From NCBI GenBank assembly GCA_031308135.1, contig JAHLJT010000631.1, positions 179,498,675 to 179,562,674 on the forward strand: a stretch of DNA of 64,000 bases, given 5' to 3'. Each line of letters opens with the position of its first letter. Position 1 is the first letter of the stretch. Origin of the DNA: Acheta domesticus. Taxonomy: Eukaryota > Arthropoda > Insecta > Orthoptera > Gryllidae. Made by a program: the position numbers and the translations under genes. Of the stretch, positions 1 to 32,639 are shown piece by piece. Under the pieces are notes generated by a model. That model searched no databases and was not told where the DNA came from. It saw only the letters and a program-made list of their open reading frames with translations.

Positions 1-404
1 AAATATTTTCATTTTTGGTTGCAGCTGGATGGAACGTTGTTTCAAAGAATACTAAAAACCTTTAACAATTTCTCAAAACTCTTGAAAGGCTGCGATAGCA
101 TTATATGAAAAGCACACTTACTAGGCAAGGCAGCATGACTGGTATAATAAAGAAGGTGAAATTTGTTTAAACATTGCAAAGTATTCTGAAGCCAACGAGG
201 CACAAATGAATAATTATTCTAAACACATGTCTAGATGTTACAAACAAGACTACATTCTTAATAAAATTCTCCTCCTTTGACATATCTGTCAAGTAGAGAG
301 GTCTAAAATCACGCGTAATGCACTTCGTCGAAACAAGATACCCGCCAACAAGGTTCGCTCGCCAGGATCTCCAGTTTAGATCCAGTTTAGATCAGTCCAG
401 CCCA

Positions 405-446
405 GTGCCGTGCCGTGCCGTGCCGTGCCGTGCCATGCCATGCCAT
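405..446. repeat. (TGCCG/TGCCA)n microsatellite
   Basis: Pentamer TGCCG repeated about six times, then TGCCA about three times. It lies at the edge of a GC-rich patch. Confidence 0.9.
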
Positions 447-716
447 TCGCCTCGCAACCCAGGTTTGCTAAGTTCTCCTTCATCCCCCGCTGCCTTCAGC
501 CCTCTGCGCCAGCCAGCCACGCCTTCTCCCGACCCCCGCGAGGTCGCTCCCGCCGGGCAGGAGGGAGGGCTAGCGGCCGCCAGGCGGGTGAGCAGGCAGG
601 CTGCCGGCCGGGTGGTCAGGCAGGCAGTGGCGACGGCGTGGCGTGGCGTCGGCCCCGCCGACGCGTGCCTCTGAATGCACGAAGCAGTGCTCCATTCGTA
701 GAGGCGCAGGGGAAAC

Positions 717-718
717 AA

Positions 719-782
<64 letters not shown>
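717..782. repeat. (ATT)n microsatellite
   Basis: About 22 uninterrupted ATT units. It produces a poly-Tyr frame that is not a gene. Confidence 0.95.
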
Positions 783-2984
783 TTAAGTGGGACGCGTGAA
801 ATTCATGTTCGCGCTCCCCATAACACACTGGTGCACCATGGAACTCCCATAATTGGCGGGAGGAGCACTAAGAGCGCCCAGCTGAGCAAAAGTCACTGCA
901 ACTTTAACCGCGCCGGGAAAATGTGCTAACACGTTGCGTATACGCAACGTTGGGAGTTTTCCGGAAAGGAAGAGTACTGACCGGTTTTTAAAGAAATGTC
1001 GGTATCTTGTCTGTTTGTTAATGTCCACTAATTTTACTGATAAGCAAACAGAATTCAAACTGATGCATGAATGTGTAACTCTAAATGAAATTTAAATGCT
1101 TTTGACACCTTTTTATTCCAAAATTGGCCTATTCTTAGAAACATGTCTGCATGGATTCTTATCACCACTAGCTTCTATAATCAACACGGACCTTCTGTGT
1201 TTCTCTCATTTCCTTCTCACTATAATGCCCTAGTTAGAAAAAAATATAGTCGTATTCCTGGTTCAATTTTATTTAAAGCATAACAAGAAAAAAGTGGTCA
1301 TTGTGCACGTACTGTTCTAAAACATCTATTGTAAGCATGCGTGCGCGCGCTTTCTGCACCTGTACTAACGAGTTGTGTTCCATCAGTCTTTGGTTCAGCC
1401 ACAGCCACTGGGCCACATCCACAGCCAAAAATGAGTTGATAAAAATAACATTAAATAATATTTATTCGTCATTTTCTAAAATATACCGAAAAATGAGATG
1501 ATTATGAGGTTAATGGCACCCCTAAATACATTTTAAAAATGTTTTATTGGTGTAGATGTTGTTCTTGCATTGAAAACTAACTTTTTTCACTAAGCCATTG
1601 AATTCTATTTTTTTCGATACAGCCTTATATATATGATTTAATAATACAACCCAAAATGAAAATGAGTAAAAAAATACACAATGCGGAATTTAATAAGAAG
1701 GTAAACATAAAATAGTCAAGAAAATACACATCTTATTAATTCAAATCTCGATTGTTTGATAGAACAAATCCGGCATATTTTCGTATTAAGACACTATTCC
1801 GCGCATCTTGCCCGTGTACAGCCTTTCTGGATTTGGAGGGGAAATGAGAGCGGACTAAGGGGACGCTGCCCGTGGCCGTAGGATCGCCGGGCTTCCCAAG
1901 CGGGCAAGTAGCTCGCGCGAGCGCATTTCGACGCACCTGCCTTAAATTTTACTAGATGCATTAGTCAGCGGAACTTTTCTTCTAGTTATCTCCATTAACT
2001 GCAATTCGTCCAAAATTACGACCTAATAAATATCACTTCATGTGCTATAATGTTATAAAGGGTTAACTAAACAACAGATTTGTAAACGCATCTAAGCACT
2101 TTGTTCTTCCAAAATGAACAATACCGTATAGTACAATCTACTACGCGATTAAATGTATGGACTAAGCATTTCTGTCCATGTACATGAACGCTACATGATG
2201 AAGTGCAGTATAATGATGTGCTTAAACAACGTCTGTTTGTCTGATCTGTTATCACATTTATGGAAACTTCTGTTTTCTAACTCTGACGTATTTCAGTTTT
2301 TATAAAAGATAAGAAATTATGTTATTCTATTGAAAGAAAACATGATCCTAGATACAGCAGTTCACTAAACAGATAATTTATAGTGAGTCGTTATGAAAGG
2401 TAAATATTTAACAATGCTGATTTATTCACTAAACATTGATACAGTAACCTCCTGATTTTCAATTGAAAGTTGGTGATTTGAGATGTAATTGCTAAAACAT
2501 TTATTCTTTTTCGCAAAATATAATTGCTTATAAAAATACCCCTCTGTCTCACTTTTTATGTTTGTTCAAATCTTCAGGAAAATCAAAACTGTATTTCAGT
2601 CGACTTACGACTGGGAACGATTGTTTTCTCCCCGAGGAGAGTAAAATCTAACAACAAAAAGCGACATCAAAATTTGAAATGTCTGTTACTCAACAATTTT
2701 CAAAACTGTTTTCCAAGTACAGTTAAACTTATGAAAATATTTTATAGGTAATATTCTCTATAATTCTATTAATTCCACAATTTCTTTACGAATTAATTTG
2801 CCAAAAGAATAGAATATTTTGAGATTAGAATATTTTCTCTAATAAAAACTTCATGTAACCATTCATGTGTCTTTTGTCACTAACTTTCATGCTGTCCACG
2901 TCTTTGATTTCAAATTACCTTGGTTGCCCGCCGCAGTGGTGGACTTGAATCACCGTACCTTCTGGGGCAAAGGCTGAAAGGCGG

Positions 2985-3662
2985 GAGTACGACCACAAAG
3001 TCTACAGGAAGGAGACTCAACTCCGGTGGTGTGGGTATGTATGGAAAACGTCGGCAGCGACTTGAAAAATAAAACATAACTAGACTTCTTGTGCTGCAGC
3101 GACATTACGCGGCGAGTGAAAGAACTACCAAGGACCCTATCAAAGGAGCTAATTGCAGCAATGCCAAGCGTTTCCGCGGGAAGCAATATTTATTTACGAG
3201 TATTAACGCGGCACGCTCTTGACAATAATTATAATAATCATAATTAATAAATTAATGATTATAAATTTCTCACATAAATACAGCACAAACTGCGTGAAGA
3301 CCTGTCAAGAGAGCTGCAATTCACTGCCTTATATTCTTTTAGATGAAGATAACAATGAACCCGGCTCGGTTTCAAGTCGGCTAGCACTATAATACTGCAC
3401 CGTTATTACTTCTTTTCCATCTTATTGTCTTAGATTGAGGCACGCCCAAAGACCGTCCCAGCAGTGCCGGGCGCCAACATGCGCCATTATGCAATTGACC
3501 GGCGCCTTCGTGAGTAAGTTCCTTTACCCACCACGTGATGTCGCTGAAGTAGAAAGGAGTATAGTTTTTGTTTTGTTATTTTCCAAGTAGCTGCCGACAT
3601 ACCCCCACCATGCCTCCAACATCGGAGTTGAATCTCCTTCCTGTAGCTTTTGTGAGTACGAC
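2985..3662. repeat. Inverted pair of diverged repeats, possible MITE
   Basis: The sequence at 2985-3170 matches the reverse complement of 3483-3662 over about 180 bp; shared blocks include CTACAGGAAGGAGA, TCAACTCCG, GTCGGCAG and AGCGACAT. The 310 bp between is unrelated. This could be one element with long terminal inverted repeats, or two copies inserted in opposite directions. No clear target-site duplication was seen. Confidence 0.55.
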
Positions 3663-3696
3663 TGCCCGATCGAACCAAAGCACGCCGCAGCCCCCT

Positions 3697-3917
3697 GTTA
3701 TATAAGAAGTGCCCACTCTGCTCGCGAGTAGTTTCCCGGGTTGCCGCTAGCGCTGACGTCGGAGGTGAACGGTGTCTCTTGTAACGACACCTTACGCTAC
3801 GTCAGAAATAAACCGCTAGTGGACGTGTGGTTTGCAGCCAGTGTTCTTCGTTTCGTGGTCACGGCGGTTTGACGGGCTACTCTTCACTGCAGATTCCTGG
3901 AAGCAAGTGCGAGAATT
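3697..3917 (+). promoter_or_regulatory. Possible TATA promoter and 5' noncoding exon for esterase copy 1
   Basis: TATATAAG at about 3699 is followed by a GC-richer 190 bp ending GAGAATT before GTAAGT (3918). The first coding exon of copy 1 starts with an acceptor at 4965, so an upstream noncoding exon is required, and this one fits in strand, order and splice site. An alternative is part of an LTR, because TATA and AATAAA (3806) both occur here. Nothing similar was seen upstream of copy 2. Confidence 0.3.
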
Positions 3918-4800
3918 GTAAGTTGGAGCAATATGTGCCAATGAGATTACCATACACCGGGTGATTTTTAAGGACATGAAACAAAAAAAACTTCACTAAG
4001 GTATTTGAAATCATTCATTACGAATTTAAAGGAAAGAAATGTTACTTTCTAGTTCGGATGTGAAACAAAACAGAAAGTAAAATGATATTTCGTTGTTTTC
4101 GTTGTTGTTGTCGCTTTTTTTTAAGAAAAAATTAAAATTGTGCTTCAGTTATATTTTGTTTTGACGTCTTGACTCTTTAGTTTAAAGTTGGATCTTTTTG
4201 TTATTTTGGATTGTTTGGTATATTAATTTCAAATTTAATTTTGGTTAATTATGTGGAAACCTCAAAATCCAAAAAATGTTCTTATGCATAATATACTCAT
4301 ACAGAGATCGAAACCTAACTTTAAAAGAAAAACAGTGACTTTAAATGTTCATAATATTTATGTAGAAGAAGGTTTAACAGACATCATCAAAACTTAAATT
4401 TCGTGTTATTTCGATTTTGTTTTCTTAAGGATACACGTAATTCATTTTAGTGTGAATTTACATTGCAGAGCTTGGAGCACTAAATATATACTGTATACTG
4501 AAAGTGCTCTAAATGTGGTACCGAGTTCAAAGTTCAGTGGCTATAGAAAATGCAATGCAAGGCACTTCCTTTTCACCGCTAGAAGAAGTAACGGAGCAAT
4601 TTAAATACCCTCAGCACACAAAACAAAATTGATTTTACATTCATACGCTTAACTCAGAATTTACCAAAAATGCACTTACCATTGTGCTTTGAACCCCTCA
4701 AATTCATTCTTCAGTCACTGTCCAACTCAAACTAGTGATGCAATGTCATTATTTTCTCGTTTCCTTTATCTTTAGGGGTTGTAACAAAACGTGCGAATAG

Positions 4801-4940
4801 AGAGTCGTTGCTATCTTCTTGCAGAAGAAGAGTGAACGAGAGGTGATGGCTGAGGAGACAGTGACGGTGCGAGTGGCGGAGGGGTGTTGCGGGGACGGCG
4901 GGTGGAGTCCAAAGTCGAAGGAGCCTTCTGGAGAAAATAG
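4801..4940 (+). pseudogene. Broken tandem duplicate of esterase copy 1 exon 1
   Basis: A 140-bp unit repeats the splice acceptor, the 21-nt leader and the first ~100 coding bases of exon 1 (4941-5080). The ATG at 4846 opens MAEETVTVRVAEG, then a one-base loss in the GGGGCTGCTGCGG stretch shifts the frame. The unit ends at GGAGAAAATAG instead of continuing. Its shifted frame (46 residues) stops with TGA at 4984-4986, overlapping the real ATG as TGATG. It has its own pyrimidine tract and AG, so it could still be included in transcripts. Confidence 0.75.
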
Positions 4941-4985
4941 AGAGTCGTTGCTCTTGTGTTGCAGAAGCAGAGTGAACGAGAGGTG

Positions 4986-26915
<21,930 letters not shown>

Positions 26916-27059
26916 CACCTGTCATGCTACCACATAGAAACAATTTACCTTTAAAAGTATTTGCCCTTTGATTACTCACTAGTATGCAAATTGAGAGTTG
27001 TATTGATTTCGGCAATCTCGAGGTCTTCTTAAGATCCCGTATTGTCGACACTATTTGTA

Positions 27060-27535
27060 AGCCGTCTAGAGAATATAAGTCGCATAGTTTGGTGTGACAT
27101 TTATGTTTTCATGTGAAAGGCTGTTTGTAATATTATCTTTTGCCAAAATTCAAATTCCCGAAAAGTAGATTCTTCAGAAAAAGTTGTATCCGTAATTTAA
27201 TTCAATAATATTACATTCCATGAAGGTGAATTGAAGAATTATCTTGAATTTTAGTGGCATATTATATTAGTGTTTACTCTGGTAAAAATATGACACGTTG
27301 TTGCATGGTACACTGCATTAAACTGTTTTAAAGAGCATTGTACTTTTCCTATATGTACCTACATTGCAAATAATAATTAATCACAAAAATATAAAGAAAC
27401 ATAAGTGGGTGCAAATGCCATACTGTCAAATTGTGGTCGTTAGTTTAGGAAGAGCCGGATAGTTTCTTAGCCTTTTTCTGTGAAGTCAACTTAATTGACA
27501 ATGCTGCAATGCTAGTAATACCATAAGTCTGTATT
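27060..27535. other. Intergenic DNA after esterase copy 1
   Basis: AT-rich, no clear polyadenylation hexamer and no coding similarity. Confidence 0.4.
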
Positions 27536-27539
27536 ATTA

Positions 27540-27740
27540 TTTAAAAAACCCAACAAATGAAAACGATCCTCTGTAAGGCGTGTGCTTGAAGCCCTACAAC
27601 GGAAATGAGAAGAAATTCTTGAACATCGGAAATCAATTTCAAAGCGATATACGTGTCTTTGTGATCTGCGTCGAGTTTTAGAAAAAAACATTTTATTAAC
27701 ATCAGACATCGTCATAGCCGTGTCATAAGGAATAAATACT
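27540..27740 (+). pseudogene. Remnant of a third esterase exon 9
   Basis: The stretch beginning ACCCAACAAATGAAAACGAT aligns base for base with exon 9 of both genes: the ...CCTCTG..GGCGTGTGCTTGAAGCC, AATGAGAAGAAATTCTTGAA and CATCGGAAATCAATTTCAAA parts match PLLGVRWKP, NEKNFLN and IGNQ. TAA and TGA interrupt the frame early and similarity fades after about 120 nt. An AATAAA at 27731 follows. No other exon of this copy was recognised nearby. Confidence 0.7.
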
Positions 27741-28655
27741 GTTTTCATTGTTTCCCTCTATTCATACCGCAATAAAAAATGGAATATAGAAGCAAATGGG
27801 AATGCCGAGATCTAGAAATACCACATTCTGGATCCTACTTAAATGTCAGCACGTTTTTGGTCGTGCTTACATTTGCTGTAAGATCCAAAATGACATTTTC
27901 TCTTAGAGAATGGCAGCACGTTTGATTAACTATCGCAGTCTTTTGCGCCTTCTTGTAAATGACAATTGGTAAACTTACATCTGGCCATTTTAGTCAAAAA
28001 GACCTTCTTTTCGGGCCATTGAGGTTCTAGCGGTCAAATCGGAACCTAATACCTTTTGAGGAGCGAGTTTCAGAAAAACCTAAGATATTTCATAATAAAC
28101 ATCTGAAAAATGGAGAAAAGTATTGTGGCGGTTATGGGAAAAGTGTAAAACATGTTTTTGAAATGAAACGTATCCCCATTAATATATTTACTATATGAAG
28201 TATTATGAACATTTTCAATTAAGTTATCAATAAATAAAACATAAGTATAAATTAATTAAAAAGGGGAGAATAATCAATGCTGCGCGTGAAACGTTTTGCA
28301 GTAATTCGTGGGCAAGACACACATAACAAAACAGGATATATGCAATTCGCAATACATGCAATCGGGATTTATGCAATTATTTTTTTTTCAGATATATTTT
28401 TCTTTGTTCATATCTTATTATAATCGTATGTATCGTTTTGTTATTTTGTTTTGTAAATAAACTCGTGTTTGTGAAAATTGCAACAACAAGGAGACATACT
28501 ATTTACAATGAAATGTATTCCACTATCCTGATTAGAAATATTACAATATACAAATTATTAGAATTACAGAACTGTTGCTGCATTTTGACCTTGAGAATTT
28601 AGTACGATGTGAAGCCGCCGTGCGCTGCTATAAGAGCCCCTAGACGTCGTAGTAT

Positions 28656-29293
28656 TTGTTTATTTATTTATTTGTCAAGAAACAGTAAAAAACTGTATAT
28701 GACGTGTGGGGAAAGAAATTTATATGCGCACATTTTCTTGAGGGCCAGAATAAAAAAAATTTAAAAAACGAAGAAATGAATTTAGAAAATAATTATTTTA
28801 GAAAAATAAAAATATTTGAAAAATGTTTGTTCCCGAGTTATAGGAAATCAATTTCAACGGAAAATGAACTACAAGCAAAAGGGGTGCTCAACAAAACGTG
28901 CGCACAGTGAAGCTACATTTACGTCCAGAGGCAAAACAAGGGGCCATCTCAGCATTTGCTCAATGGATCAGGGAAACTGGACAAAACCTGATCGAGATGG
29001 GCGTCCCGGAAGCTGAAGTACATTACTTGTTACAGGCGTATTAAATATTTTTTAATGTATACAATGCAAACGTAAACTAATTCATTGTATATCTTTGTTT
29101 TGTTACAATAAACATTATTTTTGTTTTTCACGATCAGTATTAGTCTCTAATTGTATAGAAACAGTTTTGCAGCAGAAAAGATTTTACTTTTTACTTAAAT
29201 TTGTGTACCGACTTTAATTGTTTTATGTCATCTGGCAATGCGTTGTAAAGTAACGTACATGTATTGTATGTTACTTTACAACGCATTGCCAGA
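28656..29293 (-). mobile_element. Retroposon fragment (TTATTTATTT family) with 6-bp target duplication
   Basis: TAGTAT at 28650-28655 and 29294-29299 flanks it, and removing it restores the Tc1 reading frame. The constant left end TTGTTTATTTATTTATTTG is, on the minus strand, an (AAAT)n tail, while the right end varies among copies, as in 5'-truncated non-LTR retroposons. A 25-bp perfect hairpin forms its right end. Other copies: 46,090, 50,648, 55,853 and 61,235. Confidence 0.65.
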
Positions 29294-29294
29294 T
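29230..29294. repeat. Perfect 25-bp inverted repeat, 15-nt loop
   Basis: Left arm 29230-29254 begins ATCTGGCAATGCGTTG; right arm 29270-29294 is its exact reverse complement. It forms the last 64 bp of the retroposon fragment. Confidence 0.95.
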
Positions 29295-29479
29295 AGTATA
29301 GATTGAAAGATTGCCTGGATACGCTGCTTGGAAACACAGTGCCACATGGTTTCTATGCGTGACAAAGCATTGACAGTGTCTGTAGGTGTACCAGAACGAA
29401 CAAATTGCCGACCGATCATATCCCAGACATGTTCGATGGAAGACATGGCAGGCGAACGTGCGGGTATCTCTATGCAAAT

Positions 29480-30660
29480 TCAATAACTTCTTATGGGTAC
29501 ACTCTTCTACACATAAACCGATTTTTAAGTGATTCCGACCATTCCTTCTGGGTGTTACAATTTACTCAAACTCCAGTGTATCTGTATCAATAATGTCCAA
29601 ACAACTCTTTGAAATTAAATATAAAGGGAGTGAATAAAATATTAGTTCAATTTCAGCTCTCTCCGCATGATATTGGACACCTAATATTGGCGGAAATCTG
29701 CCTCGACATACTCCTCTTTTTTCGTCTTCTTTTTCATATTTTTTTCGTATACTTTTTTTTCTTTTTTTCATCTTGAGTCTTTATGCCATTCTTATGCTAA
29801 TACATGGAATTTCTATACAATTATGTAATGACGAAAGATAATTCAGATACTTATTTGGAGAACGTGGCAGTAGCTGTAGTCTAGAGAAGGTTCTTCAGTA
29901 CCCAATTCTCTGTTTGTTATTGACATTTTCTGTTTGAGAGTTGTCGTAAAGTCAGAGAGTTCATTATCATAGATCAATACTCCTCCCCTCAGTGACCTTG
30001 ACATACAAGGCCCACATCCCCTGGGGAAATTATGCCACACGAGATAATAATGCCACCTCATTACTGGCACATGTTTCAAAAAACACGCCAGGCAACTTTA
30101 CTGTACCTGAAAAGCAGAACATCTGAAGTCGGAGCTGCATGAAATAGTTAAACTAATATTCTCTAAATTCTGAAGCTGGGCCATTTATAGAATAATATCA
30201 CGTTAATCTTTTTATCAGGATTCCCTAATATTGTGAAGCACATTACTGCACTAAGATAACTTCTGATTTAATCTAAAATGTGCAAAAGTCGTTGCAATTC
30301 AATGCCTCACAAAGAGAAACTGGAGGTGCTACAACATCACTTGTTTTACCTGCTCCACAACATTACACTACTTCATGAACTTGAAAAAGAGAAATTAACA
30401 GAACAATTTTTTTTCCTCACTGAGACTCATATTCTGGTCTTCCGAGTTAATTCACCGTGCGCCTTACCTCTGCACAAAACCAGCCGCTCTGATGTACCCA
30501 CTCTGGCCTGCGCTTAAAAATCTTAGTCTCAACCCAACAGCTCCAAAAAGCAATTTTCGAACGGTTGAGGTTATTGCAATGCAGTTTTCACGGAAGTGTA
30601 TTAAGGAATGGGGATAATTTCCGTTATATTATATATATTTTCGAGATACTGAGGTAACTT
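29480..30660. other. Intergenic DNA
   Basis: No gene recognised. A T-rich pyrimidine tract lies around 29,710-29,770. Short frames here have no visible motif. Confidence 0.4.
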
Positions 30661-30667
30661 TGTTTTC

Positions 30668-31262
30668 ACTTTCCCGTATACGTACGTATATACGGAGTAA
30701 TATACGTGGTATAGAGAAACGTATGTAATGCTACGGAAACTCGATTTCGAGATTTCAACAGAAATACACCTTTTTGGGGTCCCCTGATGCGGAAAAAGTG
30801 GTTCTTTTCAAAACGTCCGTCCGTCCGTCCGTCCTTGAACAACCATAGCGTCTAAACCAGAAGTACGTTTCATCCAAAATGAATATTCCCCGGTCGATCT
30901 GGTTCCACTCGAGGCGCCGCGATTTTGAAGACCATTCTTCAAAACTTAGGGGTACTTTACATGGTGCCCCCCGGATATCTTTAAATTTCCCCCAAAACGG
31001 CTCCATATTTTTTCTTTGAATTTCTTGTAAGAATAGAGTAAAATATATTTATTGAAGTGGCTTAGGTCCAATTTTCATGGCTAACTATAATTTTCGAAAA
31101 TTGTGGAAGTTTAAATTTTTTTCAGAATCTTCCTTCAACTACAAAATTGAAGATGGAGATTTATCTTTGAAATAAAATTTGTTCTCCATAGTAAGTTCTT
31201 TCATTAATGTCGTATTCAAGTTTTTGAAAGTTTTAGTAGTTTTTGCGCAATATTACATGCAA
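30668..31262 (-). repeat. CGGGAAAGT-family repeat, reverse fragment
   Basis: Starts ACTTTCCCGTATACGTACG, with a (GTCC)n run at 30814-30834, GGTCGATCTGGTTCCACTCG and GGCTCCATATTTTTTC, then is cut at GCGATTTTAAA and joined directly to the forward copy. Confidence 0.7.
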
Positions 31263-32270
31263 AATGTGCGATTTTAAACTAGTGGTGCTGCAGAATGGCA
31301 CAGACTTTCCCGTATTAGTTTTTTATTTCTTTGGGTCTGGGCTAGCTATTCGGAACTGCCACATATTCGTGCCAGCTTCCATCTATCGCCCCCAAAGTAC
31401 ATTTTTGTTTTTTACATTTTCTTAACTTTTCGGTTTCCTAATGGCAGAACAGAAATATTAATTTTAGAATATTAAAGAACACAAAAATCTCGTCCTAAAA
31501 AGCAATTTTCTTAGAATAATTTGCAACCTTTTTAAGAAAATGGCGTTTAAGCGCTACTAAAAGTACAAAATATGAAGCTCTTTTTCACAAAATATGTTTT
31601 AGTTATCAAAAAACCTTCATTTTCAATCATATGAAGCAATTACACTCCAAAATATAAAAATGTTTGCAAATTGCTGGTAATGCGCATATTAAAGATGTCA
31701 GAGATATTAAAAAAATTACATTTGTATAATTTTTGAAAAAACAAAACATACCTCAAAATAAATTTTACGTCATAAGAATGTAATTAGCACTATACGTTCC
31801 AAAAGTTTGAAAAAAAAACTACGGAGCCATTTATCAGAAAAAAACGTTTGAGCGTTTCTGAAAATACGGAATTTTGAGCTAGTTTTCACAGTACCACACA
31901 GTTTTCACAGTACGGTTGACTTTTCGAGAAACTTTACGGGACATTATTCAAAGCACATGCACTCATTAATATATTAATGTGAATAAATCGCTGTTAATGC
32001 AAATATTAACGACGTGAGAAACAAGTCAAAAAATTAAATTTTTGTAAATTTTGAAGAACAGAACAATGGAGCAATATGGCATTTATGACATCTCATAGAG
32101 TGCATTAGGCACTATCCCTACCAAAAGTTTTAAGAAAAAAATTGGAACCGTTTTTAAGAAAGTATTGTTTTTGTGATTTTTTTTTTTTAAATTGCACATA
32201 TTGCACGCAATATTGCGCAAAAGCTACTAAAATGTTCAAAAAATGTACATTAACTTAAAGAAAGAATTCA
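31263..32270 (+). repeat. CGGGAAAGT-family repeat, forward fragment
   Basis: Starts CTAGTGGTGCTGCAGAATGG with CACAGACTTTCCCGTATTAG and CTTCCATCTATCGCC, then family modules to about 32,270. Arranged tail-to-head with the preceding reverse fragment. Confidence 0.7.
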
Positions 32271-32639
32271 CTACAATAACATTTAATAAAAAACGTTGGA
32301 CCTTATTTTATTTTTGAAAATGTCCCAGGGGCTTCTTGTAATGTAGCCCTCCAAAACAAAATATCGGTTTCAAATTCAAGGCGCCACGATATTAATAAGA
32401 TCGATTGGGAAAGATCACTTTTGGAGAAAATTGGCATTAGTGTGTGATGTCCTTTCGTGCCAGTATGGTATTTCTACTCTTTGAGTCCGATGTTTAAGGT
32501 ACTAAGAAACTATCCGATGTTTAAGGTAATGTATTTAAAGCACATGTACTAATTATAATAATAATGTCAACAAATCGCCGCTAGAGTAAATATGAGCGAC
32601 ATGAGAGGCAACTCTAAACCCCATAGACCCATAGATAGC

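Larger units (their letters stand above)
1..2980. other. Upstream region without recognised gene
   Basis: Mostly AT-rich DNA. Open frames here are short or run through simple repeats. A GC-rich patch occupies about 460-690, with microsatellites on either side. Nothing resembling the esterases or a transposase was seen. Confidence 0.5.
28598..29475 (-). pseudogene. Tc1-type transposase C-terminal fragment, split by a retroposon
   Basis: The minus strand from 29475 reads PARSPAMSSIEHVWDMIG, with Glu of the DDE triad in IEHVWD, to FQSIL near 29297, then continues at about 28653 as LRRLGALIAAHGGFTSY and a stop near 28600. This matches the usual Tc1 ending (xxRRLxAVIAARGGHTxY). The 638 bp between is an insertion with a TAGTAT duplication. 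The N-terminal part is missing. Confidence 0.75.

Noticed and set aside
410..799. 129-codon frame through the ATT repeat
   Set aside because: Its tail is a poly-Tyr run made by the (ATT)n microsatellite and its head is from the TGCCG repeat; no splice or domain evidence.
28656..29293. Helitron, because of a hairpin near one end
   Set aside because: Helitrons leave no target duplication and end in CTRR; here TAGTAT flanks the element and the hairpin lies at the very end.
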